From assembly GCF_009805705.1 (NCBI RefSeq), contig NZ_VSMB01000005.1, forward strand, positions 124,001 through 188,000: a stretch of DNA of 64,000 nt. The letters are read 5' to 3'. Below are positions 39,245-47,195 of this stretch, one piece after another. The DNA is from Ruania rhizosphaerae. GTDB taxonomy: Bacteria > Actinomycetota > Actinomycetes > Actinomycetales > Beutenbergiaceae. How positions within the stretch are numbered: position 1 is the first letter of the stretch; each line of letters opens with the position of its first letter. Made by a program: the position numbers and the translations under genes. The notes under the pieces were generated by a model, which saw nothing but the letters and a program-made list of their open reading frames with translations, had not been told where the DNA came from and searched no databases.

Positions 39245-39270
39245 CATCATGATGTGGATGTAGCAACCAA
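39245..39270. promoter_or_regulatory. Palindrome and CAACCAA motif in the 280-bp divergent intergenic region
   Basis: CATCATGATG (39245-39254) is a perfect 10-bp palindrome, and CAACCAA lies at 39264-39270. The CAACCA core recurs twice before the ABC-transporter operon (42639, 42659). GCATATGC at 39356-39363 is another palindrome nearer the IclR gene. These are candidate binding sites of the IclR protein. The region is clearly richer in A+T than its surroundings. Confidence 0.35.
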
Positions 39271-39424
39271 TCACGTGAGAAGCGATTCTGTGGTGACTGC
39301 TGGCAGGCGCTTCGTGACGCACGTGTCGCCATGAGCCCAAATGCGAATGGTGAATGCATATGCTGAATGTTCGAACTCAGCGAGTGCTAGCGTGGCTGCG
39401 TACGCGCGAACGAAGGAGGGCGTG

Positions 39425-40219
39425 ATGGCGAAGACGACTGACCGCGACAAGATGCCAGGGGCTCAGAGCATCGACCGTGCGCTTTCACTGCTCTCGGCCT
39501 TCACTCCGCAACATCCGCAACAGCGGATCGCGGACTTGGTCGCGAGCAGCGGGCTGGGCCAGTCCACGGTCTCGCGCATGGTGTCGGCGATGCTCAGCCT
39601 CGGCTTCCTCAGCCACGACACCCGGAGCGGTCTCTACTCACTCGGCCCGCAGGTGGTGAACCTCGCAGCGGTTGCTCTCAACCAGAATGTCGTCCACCAT
39701 CAGGCACGGCCGGTGGCGCAACGGCTGGCAGCCGAACTCGGCCTCGGTGTGAATGTGGCCCAGCGTTACGACGACCGGCTGTTCTACCTGTGCAACTTCG
39801 AGGGGGAGGCGGCACCGCGATCGGCCACGCTGATCGGCCGAGGCGGTCCGCTGCACGCGACCGCGCTCGGCAAGTGCCTCCTGCTCGACGATTCACCTGA
39901 AGAGATCGGCCAGGCGCTCGGCAGCTCGTTCGAGAAGTACACCGCCAGCACGATCACCACGCTCTCTGCTCTGCTCGAGGAACTGGAGCGCGTCCGGGAG
40001 CAGGGGTACTCGGTGGAGCACGAGGAGCTGGCGCTTCGACGTGCCTGCGTAGCGGTGCCGATCCGCGACAGAGGGGGGAACGTGGTGGCAGCGATGTCGG
40101 TATCAGGCCCGCTCTCGGCCATTCGGCTGCCCGAGCGGGCAGATGAGCTCTCCGCGTTGCTTATCGAGCAGGCAGACCACGTCTCGACAGGGTTGGGGTT
40201 CTCGGCGCTCAGCGCGTGA
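39425..40219 (+). CDS. IclR-family transcriptional regulator
   Basis: The 264-residue protein has an N-terminal winged HTH at about residues 15-75 (QSIDRALSLLSAFTP; LADLVASSGLGQSTVSRMVSAMLSLGFL). The C-terminal effector domain has RPVAQRLAAELGLGVNVAQ, HATALGKCLLL and SVEHEELALRRACVAVPI. IclR proteins often control sugar-acid and aromatic catabolism. The start is the ATG at 39425 behind GGAGGG. Divergent from the giant secreted protein and flanked by the uptake operon, it is the likely regulator of the whole block. Confidence 0.92.
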   Translation: MAKTTDRDKMPGAQSIDRALSLLSAFTPQHPQQRIADLVASSGLGQSTVSRMVSAMLSLGFLSHDTRSGLYSLGPQVVNLAAVALNQNVVHHQARPVAQRLAAELGLGVNVAQRYDDRLFYLCNFEGEAAPRSATLIGRGGPLHATALGKCLLLDDSPEEIGQALGSSFEKYTASTITTLSALLEELERVREQGYSVEHEELALRRACVAVPIRDRGGNVVAAMSVSGPLSAIRLPERADELSALLIEQADHVSTGLGFSALSA

Positions 40220-40287
40220 TCCAGGCGGCTGACCCCAGCCTCGGCCGGGTCGCAGTGATCGGTGGGTTTCGCCTCTCAGGAGCGGCC

Positions 40288-40935
40288 TCAGTGTGTCCGC
40301 CCGAGGCGCCCCGCACGTTCCATGGCGCGCTGTGCCGCGATACTGGCCAACGTGGCGATGCCCGCCGGCGCCACGAGCGGAACGACCACGGGGACGTACC
40401 AGATCAGCAGCGCTGTTGCTCCGGCGGCGACAGCGGCCGCCACGAGGCACGGCAGCGCGCCGATCGCCACGAGCTGCCATGCCCGGCCCCAGGAGGTGGT
40501 GACGCCCATCTGCCCGGCGTGAGGGACGCCGTCGGCAATCATCCAGGCCGGCAGCATCATGAGCCATGCCAGATACACCGCGCTCACGACAGTGACAGGA
40601 GCGGCGACCGGAGTGCCAGCGGCCAGCCGGAGATAGAACAGGAGCACCACCACGGTCACCAGGGGAAGGAGCAGGTGCTTCTGTGCGGCGAGGAAGTGCC
40701 TGCGCCAGTAGAGCCACGAACGACGGTAGTAGCCCGGCAGTACCTGATCGTCCAGGCCCAGGCGCACCTGGTGGTACAGCGTGAGCGTGGCTGGGGCGAT
40801 GCCGGCGACGACAGCGCCGGCGAGCACCTGGGCAAACCACATGAGGCTGAGTGCCACGAGGCGGCACACCCAGGTCGTGACGAGCCCGATCAGGCCCGGA
40901 GACGAACTGCCGCGGCCGTGGCCGTCTGTGGCCAT
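40288..40935 (-). CDS. YesL/DUF624-family membrane protein
   Basis: The 215-residue protein has about six transmembrane helices. It starts WVCRLVALSLMWFAQVLAGAVVAGIAPATLTLYH and has the RRHFLAAQKHLLLPL segment of the DUF624 (YesL) family. In Bacillus, yesL lies in the rhamnogalacturonan gene cluster, and DUF624 genes regularly accompany carbohydrate ABC transporters. The ATG overlaps the SDR stop codon by 1 bp (TGATG). The function of the family is unknown. Confidence 0.78.
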   Translation of the reverse strand: MATDGHGRGSSSPGLIGLVTTWVCRLVALSLMWFAQVLAGAVVAGIAPATLTLYHQVRLGLDDQVLPGYYRRSWLYWRRHFLAAQKHLLLPLVTVVVLLFYLRLAAGTPVAAPVTVVSAVYLAWLMMLPAWMIADGVPHAGQMGVTTSWGRAWQLVAIGALPCLVAAAVAAGATALLIWYVPVVVPLVAPAGIATLASIAAQRAMERAGRLGRTH

Positions 40936-41663
40936 CAGTCGTTCTCCAGCCAGCGCGTGCGCATCCCTTCCCGCAGGAAGGCTGAGGGCGAGGCGATGGA
41001 CAAGCCGGCATCGACGGGGAGAACCACGCCCGTGATGCCCGAAGCGGCCGGCGAGAGGAGGAAGCAGGTGGCAGCCGCCACCTCCGCTGCGGTGACGATC
41101 CGGCCCATCGGGTACCCGGCCGCGACGTCGTCGGGCAGGTTCTCATCCCGTTCGATGAAGGCCGGTGCCACCACGTTGAACCGGATGCCGCGCGGGGCGT
41201 ACTCCAGCGCGGCCTGGCGCATCATCGTGGTCACGCCTCCCTTGGCGGTGGCATAGGCCGAGTTGCCCGGGTGCGCCACCGTAGCGTTCACCGACGAGAT
41301 GGCGACGACGGAGCTCGACTGTCGTAGGTGGGGGATGGCTGCCTGCAGAGTGAAGAAGGTGGCGTCCAGCGTCCCTGTACGGACCGCACGCCAGCGTTCC
41401 GCGCTCGTCTGGTGGAGTTTGCCGCCACGCTGGAAGGCGAGCCCGGTGACGACGCCGTCGATCCCACCGAGGATCCGGGCTGCTTGGGAGAAGGCGTCGA
41501 CGGCTTGCTCAGGATCTGACATGTCGGCCGTCACCGACGCCGTCAGCGACGGCCGATCGTAGGGATCCTTGTTGATCCCGACAACCTGGGCCCCGTTGGC
41601 GGCGAGCTGATCGGCGATCTGTTGCGCGGTGTCCGAGCTCGATCCGACGACGACTGCGCGCAT
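40935..41663 (-). CDS. SDR-family oxidoreductase of the catabolic operon
   Basis: The 242-residue SDR has an N-terminal cofactor loop of variant form (VVVGSSSDTAQQIADQLAANGA) in place of TGxxxGxG, AISSVNATVAHPG with the catalytic Ser, YATAKGG with Tyr/Lys, and GVVLPVDAGLSIASP at the end. The variant glycine loop is unusual and may change NAD/NADP preference. It lies 5 bp after the DHDPS-family gene and overlaps the yesL-like gene. Oxidation of a sugar or sugar acid intermediate is the likely role. Confidence 0.82.
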   Translation of the reverse strand: MRAVVVGSSSDTAQQIADQLAANGAQVVGINKDPYDRPSLTASVTADMSDPEQAVDAFSQAARILGGIDGVVTGLAFQRGGKLHQTSAERWRAVRTGTLDATFFTLQAAIPHLRQSSSVVAISSVNATVAHPGNSAYATAKGGVTTMMRQAALEYAPRGIRFNVVAPAFIERDENLPDDVAAGYPMGRIVTAAEVAAATCFLLSPAASGITGVVLPVDAGLSIASPSAFLREGMRTRWLEND

Positions 41664-41668
41664 GGACG

Positions 41669-42583
41669 TTAATTCCTGACTGGTGTGAGGGGGAGCGGGG
41701 CGAGGATCTCGTGCAGCAGCGTACGCATCTGTGGGTGCAGCGTGCGTGCCGGGGCACGAACGGTCGCTGCGCTGATGATGCCGCGCTCGAGGAGCACTTC
41801 CTTGTGGATGGCCCAGGCCGGCCCGGACTGGAGCCCCCAGACGATGAGGGGAAGGAGGAGGGCGAAGTGGGACCGTGCTCGTGCACGTTCTCCCTGCGTC
41901 CAGGCCCGGTAGATCTCGACGAGGAGGTCGGTGAACTCGCATGCCGGCATCGTCCCGGCGGCACCGCAGGCGAGCTCGTCGAGGAAGAACTGGGCATTCT
42001 GACCGCCCATCACGGTGATCGGTTCGACGGGCATCGCGCGCTGAACATCGAGCAGCTTCGGCAGGGTGGGCGATGCCTCGACCTTGACGCTGGTGATGGC
42101 GGGTAGCTGGGCCAGGTCGGCGATCAGTTCGGCCGACATGGCGACGCCGGTGGCGCCAGGTGCGTCCTGAACCATGATCTCGATACCTGCGGCCTGGGCG
42201 TCGGTGGCGAGAGCGCCGTAGAAGTCCAGGAGCTGTGTGCTCGAGGGAGTCACCATGAACGGTGGCAGGACCATGGCCACGTGTGCGCCCTGGTCTGCCA
42301 CGTCGCGCAGCTGTTCGCGGGCTTGTGACAGGCCGGTCGCGCCTACTCCGGCCACGATCGGGAGCTCACCAGCGCTCGCGACGACGTCGCCGAGTATCTG
42401 TCGGCGCTCGGTCGCCGTCAGCGTGAAGGTCTCGCTGGCCATCCCGAAGGTGGCCACGCCAGCTGCCCCGGAGTCGACCTGGAACTCGACCAGCCGGGTC
42501 AGCGACCTGCGATCCAGGCTGCCATCGGGATGGAAGGGGGTAGCTAGCACCGGGATCACGCCGGCCATGGACTGAGAGTGCAT
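41669..42583 (-). CDS. DHDPS-family aldolase/dehydratase with altered tyrosine site
   Basis: The 304-residue TIM-barrel protein of the DapA/NanA/KDG-aldolase family has GVIPVLATPFHPDGSLD and GVATFGMASETFTLTATER (the GTTGE-type carboxylate loop). The Schiff-base lysine is in ITSVKVEAS. The usual YNxPxRTG segment reads VQDAPGATG, so the general catalytic Tyr is replaced by Gln. That variant occurs in a subfamily linked to sugar-acid catabolism. It is the first gene of a DHDPS-SDR-YesL operon, divergent from the uptake operon. Cleavage or dehydration of a 2-keto-3-deoxy sugar acid is inferred. Confidence 0.85.
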   Translation of the reverse strand: MHSQSMAGVIPVLATPFHPDGSLDRRSLTRLVEFQVDSGAAGVATFGMASETFTLTATERRQILGDVVASAGELPIVAGVGATGLSQAREQLRDVADQGAHVAMVLPPFMVTPSSTQLLDFYGALATDAQAAGIEIMVQDAPGATGVAMSAELIADLAQLPAITSVKVEASPTLPKLLDVQRAMPVEPITVMGGQNAQFFLDELACGAAGTMPACEFTDLLVEIYRAWTQGERARARSHFALLLPLIVWGLQSGPAWAIHKEVLLERGIISAATVRAPARTLHPQMRTLLHEILAPLPLTPVRN

Positions 42584-42630
42584 CTCGTCTCCTCATTGAC
42601 GGGAGTATGCGCATCGAAGAACGCTCACTA

Positions 42631-42664
42631 GGTTGTCTCAACCATATAGTAGATACTCCAACCA
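42631..42664. promoter_or_regulatory. Operator-like dyad between the divergent catabolic operons
   Basis: GGTTG-TCT-CAACC at 42631-42643 is a perfect inverted repeat. CAACCA occurs at 42639 and again at 42659, 20 bp apart (two helical turns), and TATAGT at 42645-42650 may be a -10. The motif shares CAACCA with the region before the IclR gene. Regulation by that IclR protein is inferred. Confidence 0.45.
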
Positions 42665-42742
42665 AAGTATGTGTACGATGATCACAACATCCCGAATCGG
42701 GAGCGTCTGAACGTGGACTCGCGACAACAGAGAGGTTGTGTG

Positions 42743-44200
42743 ATGAACAAGAAGCATGGAGCGGGTGACCTGACTCGGCGCTCGGTTCTCCTGGGAACGG
42801 GGGTTGTGGCCACGACGGCAGGCTGCAACCTGATCGGTGGCTCAGATCCGGAGCCCACGTCGAGCGGCAGCGGCACTGGCGGCTCTGGTGTCGAGTTGAC
42901 CCTCGCCCTGGTTCCGGATCCACCAGGAGCCTCGGAGTTCTACCGGGCGCAGATGGATCTCTTCGAAGAAGCCAACTCAGGGATCACGGTGAACGTGATC
43001 GAGAACCCGGCCGACCAGCAGCTGAACGCGCTGGAGCTGATGTTCCAGCAGGGTGAGGCCCCCGATGTATTCCGCTGCCAGGGCACGCCTGCGCTGACGC
43101 GGTTTGCTGAGCGCGGCTGGACGGCGCCACTCGATGACCTCGTCACCGACGAGTTCACCGCCCGGTTCGCGGAGGGTTCACTCGCGCCCGCGTCCTCGGG
43201 TCTGCACTACGACGGCCATCTCATGAGCGTGCCGCTCGTGTGGGGTGACTGGGGCCCGACCGCCCTGTGGATGTACAACGCCGACATCCTCGCCGAGTAC
43301 GGCTTCGACGCCCCGCCGGCCACCTGGAGTGAGATGGAGGAGATGGCCCGTGCGATCACGGAGGAGGGCAACGGCCAGGTGTTCGGGCTCCACCCCGATC
43401 GCCTGGACCTGATGATGTACGGCTCCGCTCCGTACGGCACGCTGCCCAACCTCGATCTGACGACCGGGAGCCCGCATCTGGCCGATGACACGCTGGTGGA
43501 GCTGGTGGAGATGTTCCGGCGGTTGCAGTCCGAGGGCGTCATCATCCCGGGCTGGGAGGTCGACGGCGCCAGCCCCGCGTTCAGCGACTTCGCCGCGGGG
43601 CGGTTCGCCATGTACCCATCGGCCACCTGGCATGTGGCCGAAGCGCGCAAACTGGCTCCGGACATGAACCTCAAACTTGCTCCGATCCCGGTACCGGACA
43701 GTGGCCGCCGCGCCTACTCGCCTCGGAGTGCGGCCTTCCAGCCCATCTGGAGCATGTCCTCGGAGTCGGCGCACCCGGAGGAGTCGTTGCTGCTGATGGA
43801 CTTCCTGGCCTCCATCGACTTCTACCGCGCCTACTACGAGGAGTTCGGCTCCTTCACCGCATCCCAGATCGCCTGGGAGGACCAAGCCCGGGAGAACCCC
43901 GACCAGGCGGGTATCCTCGACGTGTCCGCGGAGACGCTGAGGACCGTCCCCAACCCGCAGCTCCTGGCTGAGGGTGCCGAGGACTTCTGGGCGGCGATCA
44001 CCGGGGACCCCGAGCTTCGGGCGATCGACGTGGCTAAGGACGCGGTCATCAACGACGTCGACTTCCGGCCGCTGGCCGAGGGGATCGACCAGCGCGTGGA
44101 GGAGCTGCTCGTCGATGCGGAAGCGGACGTCCCGAACATTCGCGACCTGCTGACCTTCGAGGACTACGACCCGCTGGCCGACTGGACCCGGAGCCAATGA
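42743..44200 (+). CDS. ABC transporter solute-binding lipoprotein, sugar type
   Basis: The 485-residue protein has a Tat-type lipoprotein signal (TRRSVLLGTGVV) with lipobox TTAGC and acylated Cys28. The mature part is a family-1 extracellular binding protein: NSGITVNVIENPADQQ, PDVFRCQGTPALTRFAERGW, FAAGRFAMYPSATWHV. The start is the ATG at 42743 with AGAGAGG upstream. It is the first gene of a transporter operon and passes its ligand to the two permeases downstream. No ATPase gene is present, so a shared MsmK-type ATPase elsewhere is needed. A carbohydrate ligand is inferred. Confidence 0.92.
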   Translation: MNKKHGAGDLTRRSVLLGTGVVATTAGCNLIGGSDPEPTSSGSGTGGSGVELTLALVPDPPGASEFYRAQMDLFEEANSGITVNVIENPADQQLNALELMFQQGEAPDVFRCQGTPALTRFAERGWTAPLDDLVTDEFTARFAEGSLAPASSGLHYDGHLMSVPLVWGDWGPTALWMYNADILAEYGFDAPPATWSEMEEMARAITEEGNGQVFGLHPDRLDLMMYGSAPYGTLPNLDLTTGSPHLADDTLVELVEMFRRLQSEGVIIPGWEVDGASPAFSDFAAGRFAMYPSATWHVAEARKLAPDMNLKLAPIPVPDSGRRAYSPRSAAFQPIWSMSSESAHPEESLLLMDFLASIDFYRAYYEEFGSFTASQIAWEDQARENPDQAGILDVSAETLRTVPNPQLLAEGAEDFWAAITGDPELRAIDVAKDAVINDVDFRPLAEGIDQRVEELLVDAEADVPNIRDLLTFEDYDPLADWTRSQ

Positions 44201-44213
44201 TCAGGTGCGATCG

Positions 44214-45155
44214 ATGACAGCAGCGCCGGCCCAGCGCACACCGTCGTGGCGGCGCAGACGCCGCCGCGCGGTGCTGTGGGGGTGGCTGTTCCTCACACCG
44301 CTGGTCGTGCTCTTCACTGCCTTCAGCCTTTGGCCCATCGTGGCATCGTGGTGGTATTCCTTCTTCGCTTGGGACGGGGTGGGCCCACCCGAGGTGTGGG
44401 TTGGCCTGGGGAACTTCGCCGAGGCACTGCAGGCGAGCTCCTTCTGGAACGCCTTCTGGAACTCGTTCGTGTTCTCCTTGGGCGCCCTGCTGGTGGAGTT
44501 CCCGCTCGCGCTGTGCTTCGCTCTCCTGCTGAACAGCGTGTTGCTACGCGGGCGCAACCTGTACCGGTTGGCCCTGTTCCTGCCGGTGGTCGCCACGACG
44601 GCGGTGATCGGTCTCGTTCTCGCGATCATGCTCGCGCCGGTCGGGGGCGTGGTGAACGAAGCGCTGCTGACCCTCGGCATCGTCGATCGACCGATCAACT
44701 TCCTGGGTGATCCGGATATCGCCCTGCCCACGCTTGTGGGGATCGACATCTGGAAGGGCTTCGGGATCACCTTGATCTACTGGTTGGCGGCGATCCAGAC
44801 CGTGCCGAAGGATCTCTATGAGGCGGCCCGGCTCGACGGTGCGGGCGCGCGGCAACAGTTGGTCAATGTCACCCTTCCGGTTGTCATGCCGATCGCCGTG
44901 GTGATCTTCCTGCTCACCTTCCAGCGCAGCCTGAACACGTTCGAACTGGTCCAAGCGGTCACCGGCGGCGGACCGGTGTTCGCCACCGACGTGCTGCCGA
45001 CCTACATCTACCGCTACGCCTTCGACGCAGAGATGGCGGCACCGCGATACGGCTTCGCCTGTGCCGTGGGCGTGCTCTTCGGCCTGTTCACGCTGATCAT
45101 CACCTTGATGCAGAGCCCGGCTCTGGCCGGGCGACTGAGGAGGAGCGCGTCGTGA
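44214..45155 (+). CDS. ABC transporter permease (MalF/UgpA type)
   Basis: The 313-residue protein has six transmembrane helices and the cytoplasmic EAA loop EAARLDGAGARQQLVNVTLP that binds the ATPase. I prefer the ATG at 44214, which leaves AGGTG as Shine-Dalgarno; the GTG at 44205 is possible. It lies 13 bp after the binding-protein gene and overlaps the second permease by 4 bp. Confidence 0.92.
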   Translation: MTAAPAQRTPSWRRRRRRAVLWGWLFLTPLVVLFTAFSLWPIVASWWYSFFAWDGVGPPEVWVGLGNFAEALQASSFWNAFWNSFVFSLGALLVEFPLALCFALLLNSVLLRGRNLYRLALFLPVVATTAVIGLVLAIMLAPVGGVVNEALLTLGIVDRPINFLGDPDIALPTLVGIDIWKGFGITLIYWLAAIQTVPKDLYEAARLDGAGARQQLVNVTLPVVMPIAVVIFLLTFQRSLNTFELVQAVTGGGPVFATDVLPTYIYRYAFDAEMAAPRYGFACAVGVLFGLFTLIITLMQSPALAGRLRRSAS

Positions 45156-46057
45156 CCATCGTGAGTCCTAGCACGACCGTCCGCACCGATCCGACGGCGC
45201 CCCCGTCACGACCGAACCGGGGGCGAGCCAGTGGGGACCGGCGCCGGATCCGTTGGTGGCACCTGTTCCTCCTGCCGTTCTGTTTCCTGTGGGTCTACCC
45301 GTTCCTGTGGATGATCTCGGCGTCGTTCAAGTCACGTCAGGAGATGCTCATCGGTGGTCTCCACCTGTGGCCGCAGGACTGGACGTTCGACAATTTCCGG
45401 CGGGCCTGGACCATCGGTCGCTTCGGCGAGTACACGGGCAACACGTTCACGTTCGCGATCACCGCGTTGGTGATCACCGTCGTCACGGCCTCGCTCGCCG
45501 GGTACGCACTCTCTGCCAAGGACCTGCCCGGCCGCAAGATCGTGATGGGAGTGCTAGTGGCCGCGATGTTCATCCCGCACGGCTACACGATCATCCCGGT
45601 CTTTGAGCTGGTCAACGCGCTCGGGCTGCAGAATGGTCTGCTCGGGGCCGCGCTCGCGCAGGCAGCACCCGGATTAGTGGTGCCCGTCCTGCTGTACGTC
45701 GGGTTCTTCGGCGGCGTCCCCAAAGAACTGGGTGAGGCGGCGCGGGTCGACGGCGCGGGGTACCTGCGGACGTTCGTCTCCGTGATGGCACCACTGGCCA
45801 AGCCAGTGACCGGGACAGTGGTGCTCATGAGCTTCATCGGTTCCTGGAACGCCTTCTTCGTTCCGCTGGTCTTCACCCTCGGCCGTCCCGACCTGCGTAC
45901 CCTCGGTGTGGGGATGTACAACTTCTTCGGAACTGACACCACGGACTGGACGGGTCTCGCAGCAGGTGCCTCGATCAGCGTGATTCCGATCGTGATTCTC
46001 TTCCTCTTCCTGCAACGGACGTTCGTCGAAGGGATCGCCGGTGCCGTCAAGAGCTGA
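45152..46057 (+). CDS. ABC transporter permease (MalG/UgpE type)
   Basis: The 301-residue protein has six helices with YPFLWMISASFKSRQEM near the start and the EAA loop EAARVDGAGYLRTFVSVMAPL. The GTG start overlaps the previous gene (GTGA). It forms the membrane heterodimer with the MalF-like permease. Its last 17 bases overlap the enolase-superfamily gene, which ties uptake to catabolism. Confidence 0.92.
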   Translation: MTIVSPSTTVRTDPTAPPSRPNRGRASGDRRRIRWWHLFLLPFCFLWVYPFLWMISASFKSRQEMLIGGLHLWPQDWTFDNFRRAWTIGRFGEYTGNTFTFAITALVITVVTASLAGYALSAKDLPGRKIVMGVLVAAMFIPHGYTIIPVFELVNALGLQNGLLGAALAQAAPGLVVPVLLYVGFFGGVPKELGEAARVDGAGYLRTFVSVMAPLAKPVTGTVVLMSFIGSWNAFFVPLVFTLGRPDLRTLGVGMYNFFGTDTTDWTGLAAGASISVIPIVILFLFLQRTFVEGIAGAVKS

Positions 46058-47195
46058 CACCATTCGTTCCGTGGAGGCGTTCATCCTCCGCCTACCGAAG
46101 GAGGGAGCTCCCCCGGAGCGCTACCGCACTGCCCCGCATGTGCGCAGCATCTACCCCTCCCACGACGAGATCCTTCTCGTGCGGATCGCCACAGACAACG
46201 CCGTGGGCTGGGGTGAGGCGCTGACCCCCGTGACGCCTGAGGCGCCCGCGGCCATCGTGACCGAGCTGCTCGCCGGGATGGTGATCGGCACGGTTGCCGG
46301 CCCGCCAGCTCCGCTGACCTTCCGGATGCAGGAGACGATGCGCGAGCGCGGCCACATGTCCGGCCACCACATGGATGCGGTGGCAGCGGTGGACATCGCG
46401 CTGTGGGACCTGTGGGGCCGGACCCTCGGTCAACCCGTGCACGCGCTCCTGGGCGGCGCCTATCGTGACGCCGTCCCGGTCTACCTGACCTCCGTGCCCG
46501 GTGACACCCCTGAGGAGAAGGCGAGGGGCGCCGTCATGGGCTATCGCGACGGACACCGGCGGATGAAGCTGCACCTGAGCATGGAACCTGCTGGAGTGCT
46601 CGCCACGGTCGATGCGGTGCAGAGTGCGCTCGATGGGTCGGTGCAGGTGGCCGTGGACACCCACTGGGTGCACGACGTGGCGACGGCGCGGCCGCTGGGC
46701 CGGGCCTTCGACGAGCGCGGCGTCTGGTTCTTCGAGGCGCCTCTGGCCCCCGAGGACATCGACGGGCACCAGGTCCTGGCCGCGGGAATGGCGACGCCGG
46801 TGGCGGTCGGGGAAGCCATGCGGAACCGATTCGAGTTCGCACACTGGGCCACCAGGAACGCCATGCAGATCGCCCAGCCCGACATCGGCCGTACCGGGAT
46901 CAGCGAAGGCACCGCCATCGCCACGGCCCTGGCGGCGCACCACGTGCCGATCGCACCCCATCACTCGATGGCGACCTCGCTCGCCTACGCTGCAGGGCTG
47001 CACGTCGCAGCCAGCGCCGAGCGCGTGCTGGCGATGGAGTTCGGACCGGGGACGGTGGAGAAGTCCAGGCCGCTGATGGACGCGTGGTTCATGGACGCGC
47101 CGGTCACCGATGGGGCGATCGCGCTCTCGGACCGCCCGGGACTCGGGGTCGAGGTCGACGAGGCTGCTGTGCGGGCGCTGGCCGGGGAGGGCTGA
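46041..47195 (+). CDS. Enolase-superfamily (mandelate racemase/dehydratase type) enzyme
   Basis: The 384-residue protein has a capping domain and a TIM barrel with AVDIALWDLWGRTLGQPV. The three metal carboxylates lie in VAVDTHW, WFFEAPL and VAVGEAM. The His-Asp dyad is QPDIGRTG plus IAPHHS. The second-strand lysine motif is MKLH rather than KxK, so one base position is His. Family members dehydrate or epimerise sugar acids. The GTG at 46041 overlaps the permease gene by 17 bp, and the next gene starts on its stop codon (TGATG). With the DHDPS and SDR homologues it suggests a sugar-acid pathway. Confidence 0.9.
   Translation: MPSRADTIRSVEAFILRLPKEGAPPERYRTAPHVRSIYPSHDEILLVRIATDNAVGWGEALTPVTPEAPAAIVTELLAGMVIGTVAGPPAPLTFRMQETMRERGHMSGHHMDAVAAVDIALWDLWGRTLGQPVHALLGGAYRDAVPVYLTSVPGDTPEEKARGAVMGYRDGHRRMKLHLSMEPAGVLATVDAVQSALDGSVQVAVDTHWVHDVATARPLGRAFDERGVWFFEAPLAPEDIDGHQVLAAGMATPVAVGEAMRNRFEFAHWATRNAMQIAQPDIGRTGISEGTAIATALAAHHVPIAPHHSMATSLAYAAGLHVAASAERVLAMEFGPGTVEKSRPLMDAWFMDAPVTDGAIALSDRPGLGVEVDEAAVRALAGEG

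Noticed and set aside
39368-39376. GTTCGAAC near the IclR gene as an SOS box
   Set aside because: It lacks the GAAC-N4-GTTC spacing of the actinobacterial LexA site.
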